Source: Brochothrix campestris | Lineage (GTDB): Bacteria; Bacillota; Bacilli; Lactobacillales; Listeriaceae | Assembly: GCF_046058945.1 (NCBI RefSeq) | Contig: NZ_CP175511.1 | Coordinates: 186,001-250,000 of the forward strand | Length of the DNA stretch: 64,000 nt | Direction: 5' to 3' | Shown here: in pieces, positions 19,911-27,278 of the stretch | Numbering within the stretch: the first letter of the stretch is position 1 | Layout: each line of letters starts with the position of its first letter | Position numbers and translations under genes: made by a program | Notes under the pieces: model-generated | Seen by the model: the letters and a program-made list of their open reading frames with translations, nothing else | Databases searched by the model: none | What the model was told of the DNA's origin: nothing

Positions 19911-20959
19911 TCCGCGCTAATGGCAGTTGCATCGTCAGCAACCGTATCGTCAGTCGTTGCTGCAGCAAATGGCGGTGTGAAATCTAACTCTTTTGCTAAT
20001 TCATTTGCTGTTACGTGGAGAGCTTCTTCATCTAATGTGTAATAATAGGTACCGTCAATCGTTGAATCGCTACCGGCTAACGTTTTTGTTTTAACGTTAA
20101 CGCCCTTTGTTAATGCGTATTGAGCGAGTGAAGTAATATCATCTTTTGAAAGGTCTGTTTTCATGTTATCCCCAATTGTTTCGATTAATTTAGGATAAGT
20201 GGTAATAGATGTTGTTTTCACAGCTTTTTGGATGATTGCTTCAATCACAAGTTGTTGCCGTTTGCCACGTTCGATATCGTTATCAATGTGGCGTGTGCGG
20301 GCAAGTGCTAGGGCTTCTTCGCCGTTGAGTGTTTGCTGTCCTTTTTTGAGTGTAATCGCGCCAGCTTTGTCTTTGGAGTCTTGTTCAGTGAAAGTGACAG
20401 GGACATTAATATCAATGCCACCTAGGTTATCAACGATGTCTAAGAAAGAGTCGAAGTTGAAACGTATGTAGTGATCGACCGGTAACTGTAAGGTATTTTC
20501 GACCGTTTGGACACTTAGTTCCGGCCCGCCGTATGCATGGGCGTGTGTAATTTTGGTCCATTGTTCAGAACTGTTGTCAGTACCGGGTACAAGAACGTAT
20601 GAATCACGTGGGATGCTTAACAAAGTAAGGTCATGTGTTTTGACATTTAAGGTGCCGTAGATTAAGGCGTCTGATCGTGAATTTCCTTCGAACTTACGAA
20701 CATCGCTATCATCAACTCCGATGATTAAGAAGGACATGTTATCTTTTGTTGGATCAATCTTTTGAGTTCGTAAACTAGAGCCTTTTCCATCACGGATTGA
20801 AGAGAAGGCTTTATCTAGGGCGTTTTCACCTTTTGAATATAGGTATGTAGCGTAAACAGAAACGACTAAAATAATTGCCATAATCGGTAGCATGATTGAA
20901 AAAAGAATGATTTTTCGACGTTTATGTTTGCTTTTTTTGGGTTGTCTCGATTGGGACAT
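19907..20959 (-). CDS. LytR-CpsA-Psr family wall polymer ligase
   Basis: LCP phosphotransferase that attaches teichoic acids or other anionic glycopolymers to peptidoglycan. The 350-residue type II membrane protein has a basic N-terminus (KKSKHKRRK), one membrane helix (about 17-42) and an extracellular LCP domain with DVRKFEGNSRSDALI, LLSIPRDSYV and the arginine-rich ALARTRHIDNDIERGKRQQ. AAAGGAG precedes the ATG. It faces tagO convergently and suits the surrounding teichoic acid genes. Confidence 0.93.
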   Translation of the reverse strand: MSQSRQPKKSKHKRRKIILFSIMLPIMAIILVVSVYATYLYSKGENALDKAFSSIRDGKGSSLRTQKIDPTKDNMSFLIIGVDDSDVRKFEGNSRSDALIYGTLNVKTHDLTLLSIPRDSYVLVPGTDNSSEQWTKITHAHAYGGPELSVQTVENTLQLPVDHYIRFNFDSFLDIVDNLGGIDINVPVTFTEQDSKDKAGAITLKKGQQTLNGEEALALARTRHIDNDIERGKRQQLVIEAIIQKAVKTTSITTYPKLIETIGDNMKTDLSKDDITSLAQYALTKGVNVKTKTLAGSDSTIDGTYYYTLDEEALHVTANELAKELDFTPPFAAATTDDTVADDATAISAE

Positions 20960-21065
20960 GATAAAACTCCTTTGTATACGTTCGTTATTTTTACAATCCA
21001 GTGTCTAAAGATACATCATTGTTTCATTATACATAAAAGCCTTGTTTAAATATAGAATAATTGGA

Positions 21066-21608
21066 TTAAAATTTGGTAAGAAAATTCTTTTTTTCCAAAA
21101 TGTAGTAGTAGAGGTCGACTGTTTCCTCTCGTTCGACGCAGTACTCTTTTGTAGAGAATACGCGATTTGCCTGCAGTGATTCAAGTAGTTTGAGTGAGGC
21201 GTAATTAGCGGTATCCACCTTTGCGTAAATGTCGGCATCGGTTTGATTCCATATATTGTATAGAAATGCTGTTAACGCCTCAGACATATAGCCTTGTCGT
21301 TTGTAGCGAGGTAATAATTCAAACCCGATTTCAATCCCTTTGGCGGTACAGTCGTTAATGCCGACTGTACCAATCAATGTATAATCTGTCAAAGTTCGTA
21401 ATGAAAACCGTTGAAAGTAGGGATCTGCTGCAATTGCTTCGACAACCGCAGCGACCATTGTCGGTGCAGTGAGCTTTGGACTATGTAAATAACGCGTTGT
21501 TTCTAGGTTGGACCAAAGTGTGTAAAGTTCGTCATTATCCGCGGGAATTAGCGGCGCTAATAATAAGCGCTCGGTTATTATTGAAGTAGATAAAAGTGGT
21601 ATTATCAT
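21066..21608 (-). CDS. GNAT family N-acetyltransferase (RimJ/RimL-like)
   Basis: 180-residue acetyltransferase of the ribosomal-protein type: N-terminal ITERLLLAPL, a mid TLIGTVGINDCTAKGIEIGFEL strand pair, the acetyl-CoA loop LLPRYKRQGYMSEALTAF and C-terminal ANYASLKLLESLQANRV. The substrate is not predictable. Its ATG overlaps the yvyE stop by 4 bp, so it is translated from the yvyE transcript. Confidence 0.88.
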   Translation of the reverse strand: MIIPLLSTSIITERLLLAPLIPADNDELYTLWSNLETTRYLHSPKLTAPTMVAAVVEAIAADPYFQRFSLRTLTDYTLIGTVGINDCTAKGIEIGFELLPRYKRQGYMSEALTAFLYNIWNQTDADIYAKVDTANYASLKLLESLQANRVFSTKEYCVEREETVDLYYYILEKKNFLTKF

Positions 21609-22240
21609 GATAGAGACCGTTCGAGATAGCGGTTTTCTCCCATGACAATCTGAGCAGAACCGTTAGTGATATCGGTTAACCATGCTGATGTGTTTGGAAG
21701 TTCGCTTTGTTTAACAAAGATAGTGAAGGTCACGAATTCATTGTAATTGACATTTTCGATGGCAAGTTCCTTTTTCGAAAGTGCATGCTCGACAATTGGT
21801 TGTAAAGGATAGGTGACAGTACATGAAAGCAATGTCATCAATTGACATTCAACTAAGCCAATCGCTATCAGTGCGTCACTGACACTGTGACTATATGCCC
21901 GGACTAAGCCGCCTGCGCCTAACTTTATCCCGCCAAAATAGCGCGTGACGACAACGGCGACATTTTTTAAATGACGTTTTTTCAAAACGTCTAACATGGG
22001 TACGCCGGCAGTTCCGCTCGGTTCGCCGTCGTCATTTGCTTTTTGATATTGGTCGTGCTCTCCAATTAGGTAGGCTGAACAATTATGATTTGCTTGCGAA
22101 TGTGCTTTTTTTATCGCTTGGATGAATCGTTTTGCTTCTTGTTCTGTCTCGACTCGTTGGATATGTGTAATGAAGCGTGACTTTTGTATCGTTGTTTCGT
22201 AGTGAGCATTTTTTTTTATTGTGATGTACTGTTCTAACAT
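21605..22240 (-). CDS. yvyE: YigZ/IMPACT family protein (YvyE)
   Basis: 211-residue UPF0029 (IMPACT-like) protein with the signature DDGEPSGTAGVPMLDVLKK and VVVTRYFGGIKLGAGGLVRAYS, followed by a C-terminal DUF1949 ferredoxin-like domain. Members are linked to translation regulation, but the biochemical role is unclear. AAGGAGGTTTCTC precedes the ATG on the minus strand. Confidence 0.93.
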   Translation of the reverse strand: MLEQYITIKKNAHYETTIQKSRFITHIQRVETEQEAKRFIQAIKKAHSQANHNCSAYLIGEHDQYQKANDDGEPSGTAGVPMLDVLKKRHLKNVAVVVTRYFGGIKLGAGGLVRAYSHSVSDALIAIGLVECQLMTLLSCTVTYPLQPIVEHALSKKELAIENVNYNEFVTFTIFVKQSELPNTSAWLTDITNGSAQIVMGENRYLERSLS

Positions 22241-22301
22241 GAGAAACCTCCTTCATTTGAATTGACTTTGGATGTGTCGATGAGGCGTTAGTATTTTCTA
22301 T

Positions 22302-22330
22302 AGTATAGTTGTTATTTTGGAACAGTACAA
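22302..22330 (-). promoter_or_regulatory. Predicted sigma-A promoter of yvyE
   Basis: On the minus strand TTGTAC (22330-22325), 17-bp spacer, TATACT (22307-22302), about 62 bp before the yvyE ATG. The rest of the 478-bp divergent region to 22718 is very AT-rich with no gene; possible degU promoter elements are TTGCAG at 22624 and TATA-like tracts near 22600. Confidence 0.55.
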
Positions 22331-22718
22331 ATGATTTATGATGTGTAAATAGTCATAAAAGTGTCTAAAAGATGAAAAGGTAAAAAAAGAATGGCATGTA
22401 TTTTTATAAAATAAAATGTATAACATATTGATTGGGTAGGATGTTTTGTTGCTAATTTATTGGCTTTAGGAACAATGTTAATGTTAAATATGGGTTTGAA
22501 GTATTGTATTTTTATTCACATGTAAGGAAAAATAACCAGTAACAAGACGTTTTTGTAGTTAAATAACTGATTAAAATGTTTATCTTCTGTGTATTATAGG
22601 TTATATTTACTTATATAGATTATTGCAGAAACTCGCTTTATGGGCTAAAAGAATTAGTGGTGGCCGTTGAGAATGAGCGACAAATTGTAAATTAAATGAA
22701 CGTGGGGATGGAACAAAA

Positions 22719-23396
22719 ATGACGACAATAATGATAGTGGATGATCATCAATTATACAGAGAAGGTTTGCGACATATTTTAAATGAAGATGTAAGTTTGA
22801 AAGTAACTCACGTTACAACCGTTTCTGCCTCGGTAATTGAAGAGTTGAAAAAGTATGAGCCACAAGTTGTATTTGTAGATGGGAACTCACAAAATAAAGA
22901 AATGCTAGAAGAGATGCTAGTGTATTTAAGTGGACGTCAGCAAATCCAAGTCGCTTTGTTGTCAGATTTTACGAGTAATCACGAACTCGCTAAGGCAATT
23001 AAGCGCAACGTAGTCGGTTTTTTATTAAAAGATATGGACAGTGCGGAATTTATTACAGCTGTTAAAAATTTGAGTGTTGGCAATGCTTATATTCATCCGC
23101 AAATCAGTAAACGATTGCTCGGATTGCTAGCGCATGGTGAGAACGATAAGTTGAGTTTGGGTCGGATAGCGGGTACGGATATACAATATCCGTTGCATCT
23201 CTTGACACAGCGTGAGTGTGAAGTGTTACAATTGTTGGCGGCAGGAAAAAACAATCGTGATATTGGTGTGGATTTATATATTAGTGAGAAGACGGTTAAA
23301 AACCATGTCAGCAGCATCTTGAAAAAATTAGAAGTTGCTGATCGGACACAAGCTGTCTTAAAAGGAATCCGTAACAATTGGGTCGCGATTAGTTAA
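22719..23396 (+). CDS. degU: Orphan NarL/LuxR-type response regulator, DegU-like
   Basis: 225 residues: receiver domain 1-120 (acidic pair D8-D9, phospho-acceptor D54 in VVFVDGNSQ, conserved lysine in GFLLKDMD) and a C-terminal LuxR helix-turn-helix (LTQRECEVLQLLAAGKNNRDI, SEKTVKNHVSSILKKLEV). No sensor kinase gene is adjacent, as I recall for the degU orphan of Listeria, which controls motility and competence genes there. The receiver is divergent after D54 (GNSQNKE instead of a typical INMPN), so phosphorylation behaviour may differ. The next gene, degV, starts 15 bp downstream. Confidence 0.87.
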   Translation: MTTIMIVDDHQLYREGLRHILNEDVSLKVTHVTTVSASVIEELKKYEPQVVFVDGNSQNKEMLEEMLVYLSGRQQIQVALLSDFTSNHELAKAIKRNVVGFLLKDMDSAEFITAVKNLSVGNAYIHPQISKRLLGLLAHGENDKLSLGRIAGTDIQYPLHLLTQRECEVLQLLAAGKNNRDIGVDLYISEKTVKNHVSSILKKLEVADRTQAVLKGIRNNWVAIS

Positions 23397-23411
23397 AAGG
23401 GGATGACAAAG

Positions 23412-24254
23412 ATGAAAATTGCACTTGTTTCTGATACAACCGCAGCGCTTGATGCGGCGACGATTGAAAAATATCAGATTCACACGGTACCACTGATGAT
23501 TAATGTGGGCGGTAAGTCATATCGAGAACAACAGGACTTAACAAATAAAGACTTTTACAGATTGATGAAAGAAGCAGCAGAAATTCCGACAAGTTCGCAG
23601 CCGGCTCCAGGTGTATGGTTGGAATTATACAAAGAATTAGCTCAAGATTATGATGCGATTCTTGTGTTAACCTTATCATCAGAAATAAGCGGAACGTATC
23701 AAACTGCAGTAGCAATGGCGGCAGAACTACCCGAAGTTAAGATTGAAGTTGTTGATTCATGTTACAGCAGTACACCACAAGCTTATTTAGTTGAAGAAGC
23801 GGGACGGATGATTGCTGCAGGTGCAGAATTGCCAGCTGTTTTAGCGAAAATAGACCGAATGATTGAAGCGATGGATGCTTATATTGTGGCTGATGATTTA
23901 CATCATTTAGCAAAAGGCGGTCGTACGTCAGGTGCGTCAGCTTTAGTTGGCAGTATGTTGAAAATCAAACCAGTGATTCGATTTACGAATAAAACACTCA
24001 ATATTTTTGATAAAATTAGAACACAGAAAAAAGCGCTGAAGCGGATTGAATTGATTTTAGCTGATGTGTATGCAAAAACACCGAAATTACATGTTTCAGT
24101 CTTACATGCGGATGCGCCGGAAAAAGCACAAGAAGTGTATGAAGAAATGGTTGCAAAATATCCGGAAGCTAATTGGGATGTGCGCGAATTCAGTCCAGTC
24201 TTAGGTACACATTTAGGTCCGGGAGCGATAGCGCTTGTTTGGACGATACAATAA
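23412..24254 (+). CDS. degV: DegV family fatty-acid-binding protein
   Basis: Lipid-binding FakB/DegV-fold protein that presents fatty acids to the FakA kinase or otherwise carries acyl groups. About 280 residues with the N-terminal KIALVSDTTAALD, TSSQPAPGVWLELYKEL, LSSEISGTYQTAV and the C-terminal LGTHLGPGAIALVW motif. I place the start at the second ATG (23412), 9 bases after AAAAGGGG; an ATG at 23403 abuts that site. Probably co-transcribed with degU. Confidence 0.92.
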   Translation: MKIALVSDTTAALDAATIEKYQIHTVPLMINVGGKSYREQQDLTNKDFYRLMKEAAEIPTSSQPAPGVWLELYKELAQDYDAILVLTLSSEISGTYQTAVAMAAELPEVKIEVVDSCYSSTPQAYLVEEAGRMIAAGAELPAVLAKIDRMIEAMDAYIVADDLHHLAKGGRTSGASALVGSMLKIKPVIRFTNKTLNIFDKIRTQKKALKRIELILADVYAKTPKLHVSVLHADAPEKAQEVYEEMVAKYPEANWDVREFSPVLGTHLGPGAIALVWTIQ

Positions 24255-24322
24255 CATCATGCCATTATAACGTTACTATATTAATCGTATTTTCTAGACA
24301 TCTTATTTATACCTCAAAAGTG

Positions 24323-24400
24323 TTATCATCTCGTAGCCAAAGTCACATGACCACTTTTTACGGAAAAAGCAGTTTGATTCGACTTTTTCTACAGCCTGGA
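24323..24400 (+). repeat. Structured dispersed repeat, copy 2
   Basis: Begins TTATCATCTCGTAGCC and continues with CAAAGTCAC. Its inner hairpin is CTTTTT / AAAAAG with an ACGG loop, differing in sequence from copies 1 and 3 while keeping a hairpin in the same place. It ends with AGTTTGATTCGACTTT and CTACAGCCTGGAGC, running into the terminator. Confidence 0.7.
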
Positions 24401-24431
24401 GCTATCTCATACATGAGATAGCTCCTTTTTT
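24398..24431 (+). terminator. Rho-independent terminator after degV
   Basis: 13-bp perfect stem GGAGCTATCTCAT / ATGAGATAGCTCC with a 2-nt centre and six T. It is fused to the end of repeat copy 2. Confidence 0.92.
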
Positions 24432-24484
24432 GGTGAGGGAAAAGCGGCGGTGACCGTGAATAAGTAACTTATGAAGGGGGTGCG

Positions 24485-25783
24485 ATGATGCAAAGAGGGG
24501 TATTGCATTTAAAGGCGTTTGATGCACGAGTCCCAAAAGGATGGACATCGTTTCCAGTAATCGAAAAAAAGGGAGGTGTTCTTCGGTGTTGGCGGTGTTC
24601 GTGTATGAAGCGGTCAGCGATTGTTTATGTGAAGCAAGCGCGCCAACAACCGTATTACTATTGTCGTGAATGTGTAATGATTGGTAGTGCACGATCAACG
24701 CAAAAATTCATCTGGCGTTCGTTACCTAAGTTAAAAGTAGCGATGGTTCCGTTACGCGAGGTGAGTATATTAACGGAAAAGCAACGACAAATCAGTTCTG
24801 AAGTCGTTGAAACACTGAGGTTGAAGCAATCATTTCATTATGTTTGGGCAGTGACTGGGGCGGGAAAAACGGCAATGCTATTTGCTGCGATGCAACAAGT
24901 AATTGCGCAAGGGCAGTATGTTGCCTTCGTTTCACCTCGTCGCGAAGCCTGCAAGGCAGTTTCGGAACAGGTGACGCAAGTTTTTACGACAGTGCCACAC
25001 GTCGTGTTGCATCAAAAAAGCGGAGCGGTCTATCAGGGAGAACAGTTAGTGATTGGAACAGTGCAACAGCTGCTTCGTTTTCATCGTAGTTTTAAATTAC
25101 TTATTGTTGATGAAGCGGATGCGTTTCCATACAGTAGGAATGAGTCGCTTCACTATGGCGTCAAACAAGCGTTAACGAGTGATGGTCTGTTGGTCTATTT
25201 AAGTGCTACACCATCTGCTAAACGACAAAAACAGCTGAGGCGGGGGTGTTACCGTTCTTCCGAGTTACATCGGCGCTATCATGGCAAAGACATGCTTGTT
25301 CCCAGAGAAGTATTGGTGCTCAATTGGTATGAGAAAATAGCGACCGGGCGCTTGCCACAAAAGGTAAGTCGTTGGTTAACAAGGGTCGTTTCTGAGCGGC
25401 AGACGCTAATATTTGTGCCAGAAATAAAGCAGGTTGATTTAGTCGTTTCCGCGGTTCAAGCGCAACTGTCAGTTCGTGTGGCGGGGGTGTCTGCCAAAAA
25501 TGGACAACGAGAACAGCATATTTCGGCATTTAAAGAAGGGGAGATAACGGTGCTCGTAACCACACTTGTTTTAGAACGCGGCGTGAACTTTCCTAATGTT
25601 AACGTTGCAATCATTGGCGCGGAACACCGTCAATTTAATCGAGCGACCTTACTGCAAATTAGTGGACGTGTGGGGCGTAATCCGTTATATCAAGAGGGTG
25701 AAATTGTGTTCTTTCATGGTGGGATGACCAAGGCGTTGCGTCAAGCGCTTGCTACGGTTAAACACTTGAATCGGGAGGTGTAA
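24485..25783 (+). CDS. comFA: Competence DNA helicase ComFA
   Basis: DEAD-box-like ATP-dependent translocase needed for uptake of transforming single-stranded DNA at the membrane. The 432-residue protein has an N-terminal four-cysteine zinc module (CWRCSCMK...YYCREC), Walker A AVTGAGKT near residue 122, Walker B VDEADAFPY near 208, LSATPS, and motif VI QISGRVGRNP. AAGGGGGTG precedes the ATG. I see no clear ComK box (AAAA-N5-TTTT pairs) in the short upstream region. Confidence 0.94.
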   Translation: MMQRGVLHLKAFDARVPKGWTSFPVIEKKGGVLRCWRCSCMKRSAIVYVKQARQQPYYYCRECVMIGSARSTQKFIWRSLPKLKVAMVPLREVSILTEKQRQISSEVVETLRLKQSFHYVWAVTGAGKTAMLFAAMQQVIAQGQYVAFVSPRREACKAVSEQVTQVFTTVPHVVLHQKSGAVYQGEQLVIGTVQQLLRFHRSFKLLIVDEADAFPYSRNESLHYGVKQALTSDGLLVYLSATPSAKRQKQLRRGCYRSSELHRRYHGKDMLVPREVLVLNWYEKIATGRLPQKVSRWLTRVVSERQTLIFVPEIKQVDLVVSAVQAQLSVRVAGVSAKNGQREQHISAFKEGEITVLVTTLVLERGVNFPNVNVAIIGAEHRQFNRATLLQISGRVGRNPLYQEGEIVFFHGGMTKALRQALATVKHLNREV

Positions 25784-25786
25784 TAG

Positions 25787-26431
25787 ATGCTTTGTATTCT
25801 TTGTGACGCGCCATTGTTAACTGCAACCTGGTGTCTGTTTTCGCGAACAACACAGCCATGTCGTGACTGCTTAGGTCAGTTTGAGCGCGTGGATCAAACT
25901 GATGTCATGCAAATGCAGCAGGCACAGCGAGAATTGCAGCTTCGTCATGGTCGTCTGTTATTAATTCAGCCACTGTTTAAGTATAATCAAGCAGCTGCCG
26001 ACTTTATGTTGCGTTATAAGTACAGCGGTGATTGGTTACTATCATTCTGTTTTAGTCATGAATTAAGGACATTGTTGCGTCAACCGAAAGCAATTACAAT
26101 TGTGCCAATCCCATTGTCGGATTATCGGCAGAGGGGATTTGCGCAAGTTGAAGCTTTATTAAACGCAGCAAGGATCCAATATGCACCGGTATTACGGACA
26201 GATAACCAGCATCGTCAAGCTAGTAAAACACGATTGGAACGGCTGTTATCACCACCTGCTTTTACGATACAAGAGCCGGATGATTTGGGGAAAGTTGTAT
26301 TGTTTGATGATGTCAGTACAACCGGAGCGACATTGTATGCCGCCTGCCGTTGCCTTGAAGAAGTAGGTGTTGAAGTCTGTGGAGCCTACGTGTTATTTGC
26401 AGTGCAAGAAAAAGGGGTTGAATACGTGTAA
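25787..26431 (+). CDS. comFC: ComFC-like phosphoribosyltransferase-fold protein
   Basis: 214-residue ComF/GntX protein required for transformation in several Bacillota. N-terminal zinc-type cysteines (CILCDAP, CRDCL), then the PRT fold with VPIPLSDYRQRGFAQ and the PRPP-loop motif VVLFDDVSTTGATLYA. The start is 3 bp after the comFA stop, so they form one operon; comFB is absent. Confidence 0.92.
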   Translation: MLCILCDAPLLTATWCLFSRTTQPCRDCLGQFERVDQTDVMQMQQAQRELQLRHGRLLLIQPLFKYNQAAADFMLRYKYSGDWLLSFCFSHELRTLLRQPKAITIVPIPLSDYRQRGFAQVEALLNAARIQYAPVLRTDNQHRQASKTRLERLLSPPAFTIQEPDDLGKVVLFDDVSTTGATLYAACRCLEEVGVEVCGAYVLFAVQEKGVEYV

Positions 26432-26435
26432 ATAT

Positions 26436-26464
26436 TTGCATAACTCAGCAAAAAAAGGTACTAT
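26436..26464 (+). promoter_or_regulatory. Predicted sigma-A promoter of hpf
   Basis: TTGCAT (26436-26441), 17-bp spacer, TACTAT (26459-26464). Transcription would begin at or just inside the hairpin at 26469. Confidence 0.55.
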
Positions 26465-26468
26465 TAAA

Positions 26469-26518
26469 GCAAGGATAAGTATAGCTAATCAATAGTTATA
26501 TTTACTTATCTGGCTTGC
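26469..26518 (+). promoter_or_regulatory. Hairpin at the 5' end of the hpf leader
   Basis: GCAAG plus ATAAGT (26469-26480) pair with ACTTAT plus CTTGC (26504-26518), with a 1x4 internal loop and a 23-nt AU-rich apical loop. It ends 5 bp before the AAGGAGGAG ribosome site. It could stabilise the mRNA or control translation of hpf. Confidence 0.5.
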
Positions 26519-26537
26519 ATTTGAAGGAGGAGTTATT

Positions 26538-27077
26538 ATGTTAAATTATAATATCCGTGCTGAGAATTTTGAAGTGACAGAGGCTATCCGTGCTTATGTT
26601 GAAAAGAAAATTTCCAAGTTAGAACGTTTCTTTGAAGACGCGCCAGACGCGAATGTTAATGTGAAGATGAAAACGTACACTGATAAAACAGCTAAAGTAG
26701 AAGTGACCATTCCTTTACCACGACTCGTGTTACGAGCAGAAGAAAAAAGTGAAGAGTTATATGGTAGTATTGACCTCGTATCCGACAAATTGGAACGACA
26801 ATTACGTAAACATAAAACGAAAATTAATCGCCGCCCTCGCAGTAAAGGTGCTGACGCAATAAAAGTAGAAGTAACGAAAGTTGAAGAGAGTGAAAAAGAG
26901 TTTGAAATTGTACGAAACAAGCAATTTCAATTGAAGCCGATGAATAGTGAAGAAGCAGTTTTACAGATGAATATGCTTGGTCATGACTTTTTCATTTATA
27001 ATGATGCTGATTCAGAAACAACCAATATTGTCTATAAACGAAGAGATGGAAAATTCGGGTTGATTGAAACCGAATAA
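26538..27077 (+). CDS. hpf: Long-form ribosome hibernation promoting factor
   Basis: Dimerises 70S ribosomes into inactive 100S particles in stationary phase. The 179 residues include the N-terminal YfiA/HPF domain (MLNYNIRAENFEVTEAIRAYVEKK, about 1-100) and the C-terminal dimerisation domain (about 120-175, RNKQFQLKPMNSEEAVLQM, LGHDFFIYNDADS). This is the long form typical of Bacillota. Confidence 0.96.
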   Translation: MLNYNIRAENFEVTEAIRAYVEKKISKLERFFEDAPDANVNVKMKTYTDKTAKVEVTIPLPRLVLRAEEKSEELYGSIDLVSDKLERQLRKHKTKINRRPRSKGADAIKVEVTKVEESEKEFEIVRNKQFQLKPMNSEEAVLQMNMLGHDFFIYNDADSETTNIVYKRRDGKFGLIETE

Positions 27078-27113
27078 CAGACTTTCTTAGCCATAAACCA
27101 TTCATACCAACTG

Positions 27114-27153
27114 AGATCTTTCGTTGCGTTGCTGCAATTGGAAGGTCTTTTTT
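27114..27153 (+). terminator. Rho-independent terminator after hpf
   Basis: Nine-pair stem AGATCTTTC / GGAAGGTCT (two G.U pairs) with an inner TGC/GCA pairing, then six T. Confidence 0.7.
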
Positions 27154-27278
27154 GATACCGATTACTTCTAATCGTAAAATATTTGTGTAGTCGTGAGAGT
27201 AAGTGTTATTATGAGTAGTAGATATAGGACGCATTGTTTCCGAGAGTGTGGCACATTAAATGATAGAGGAGAGACATA

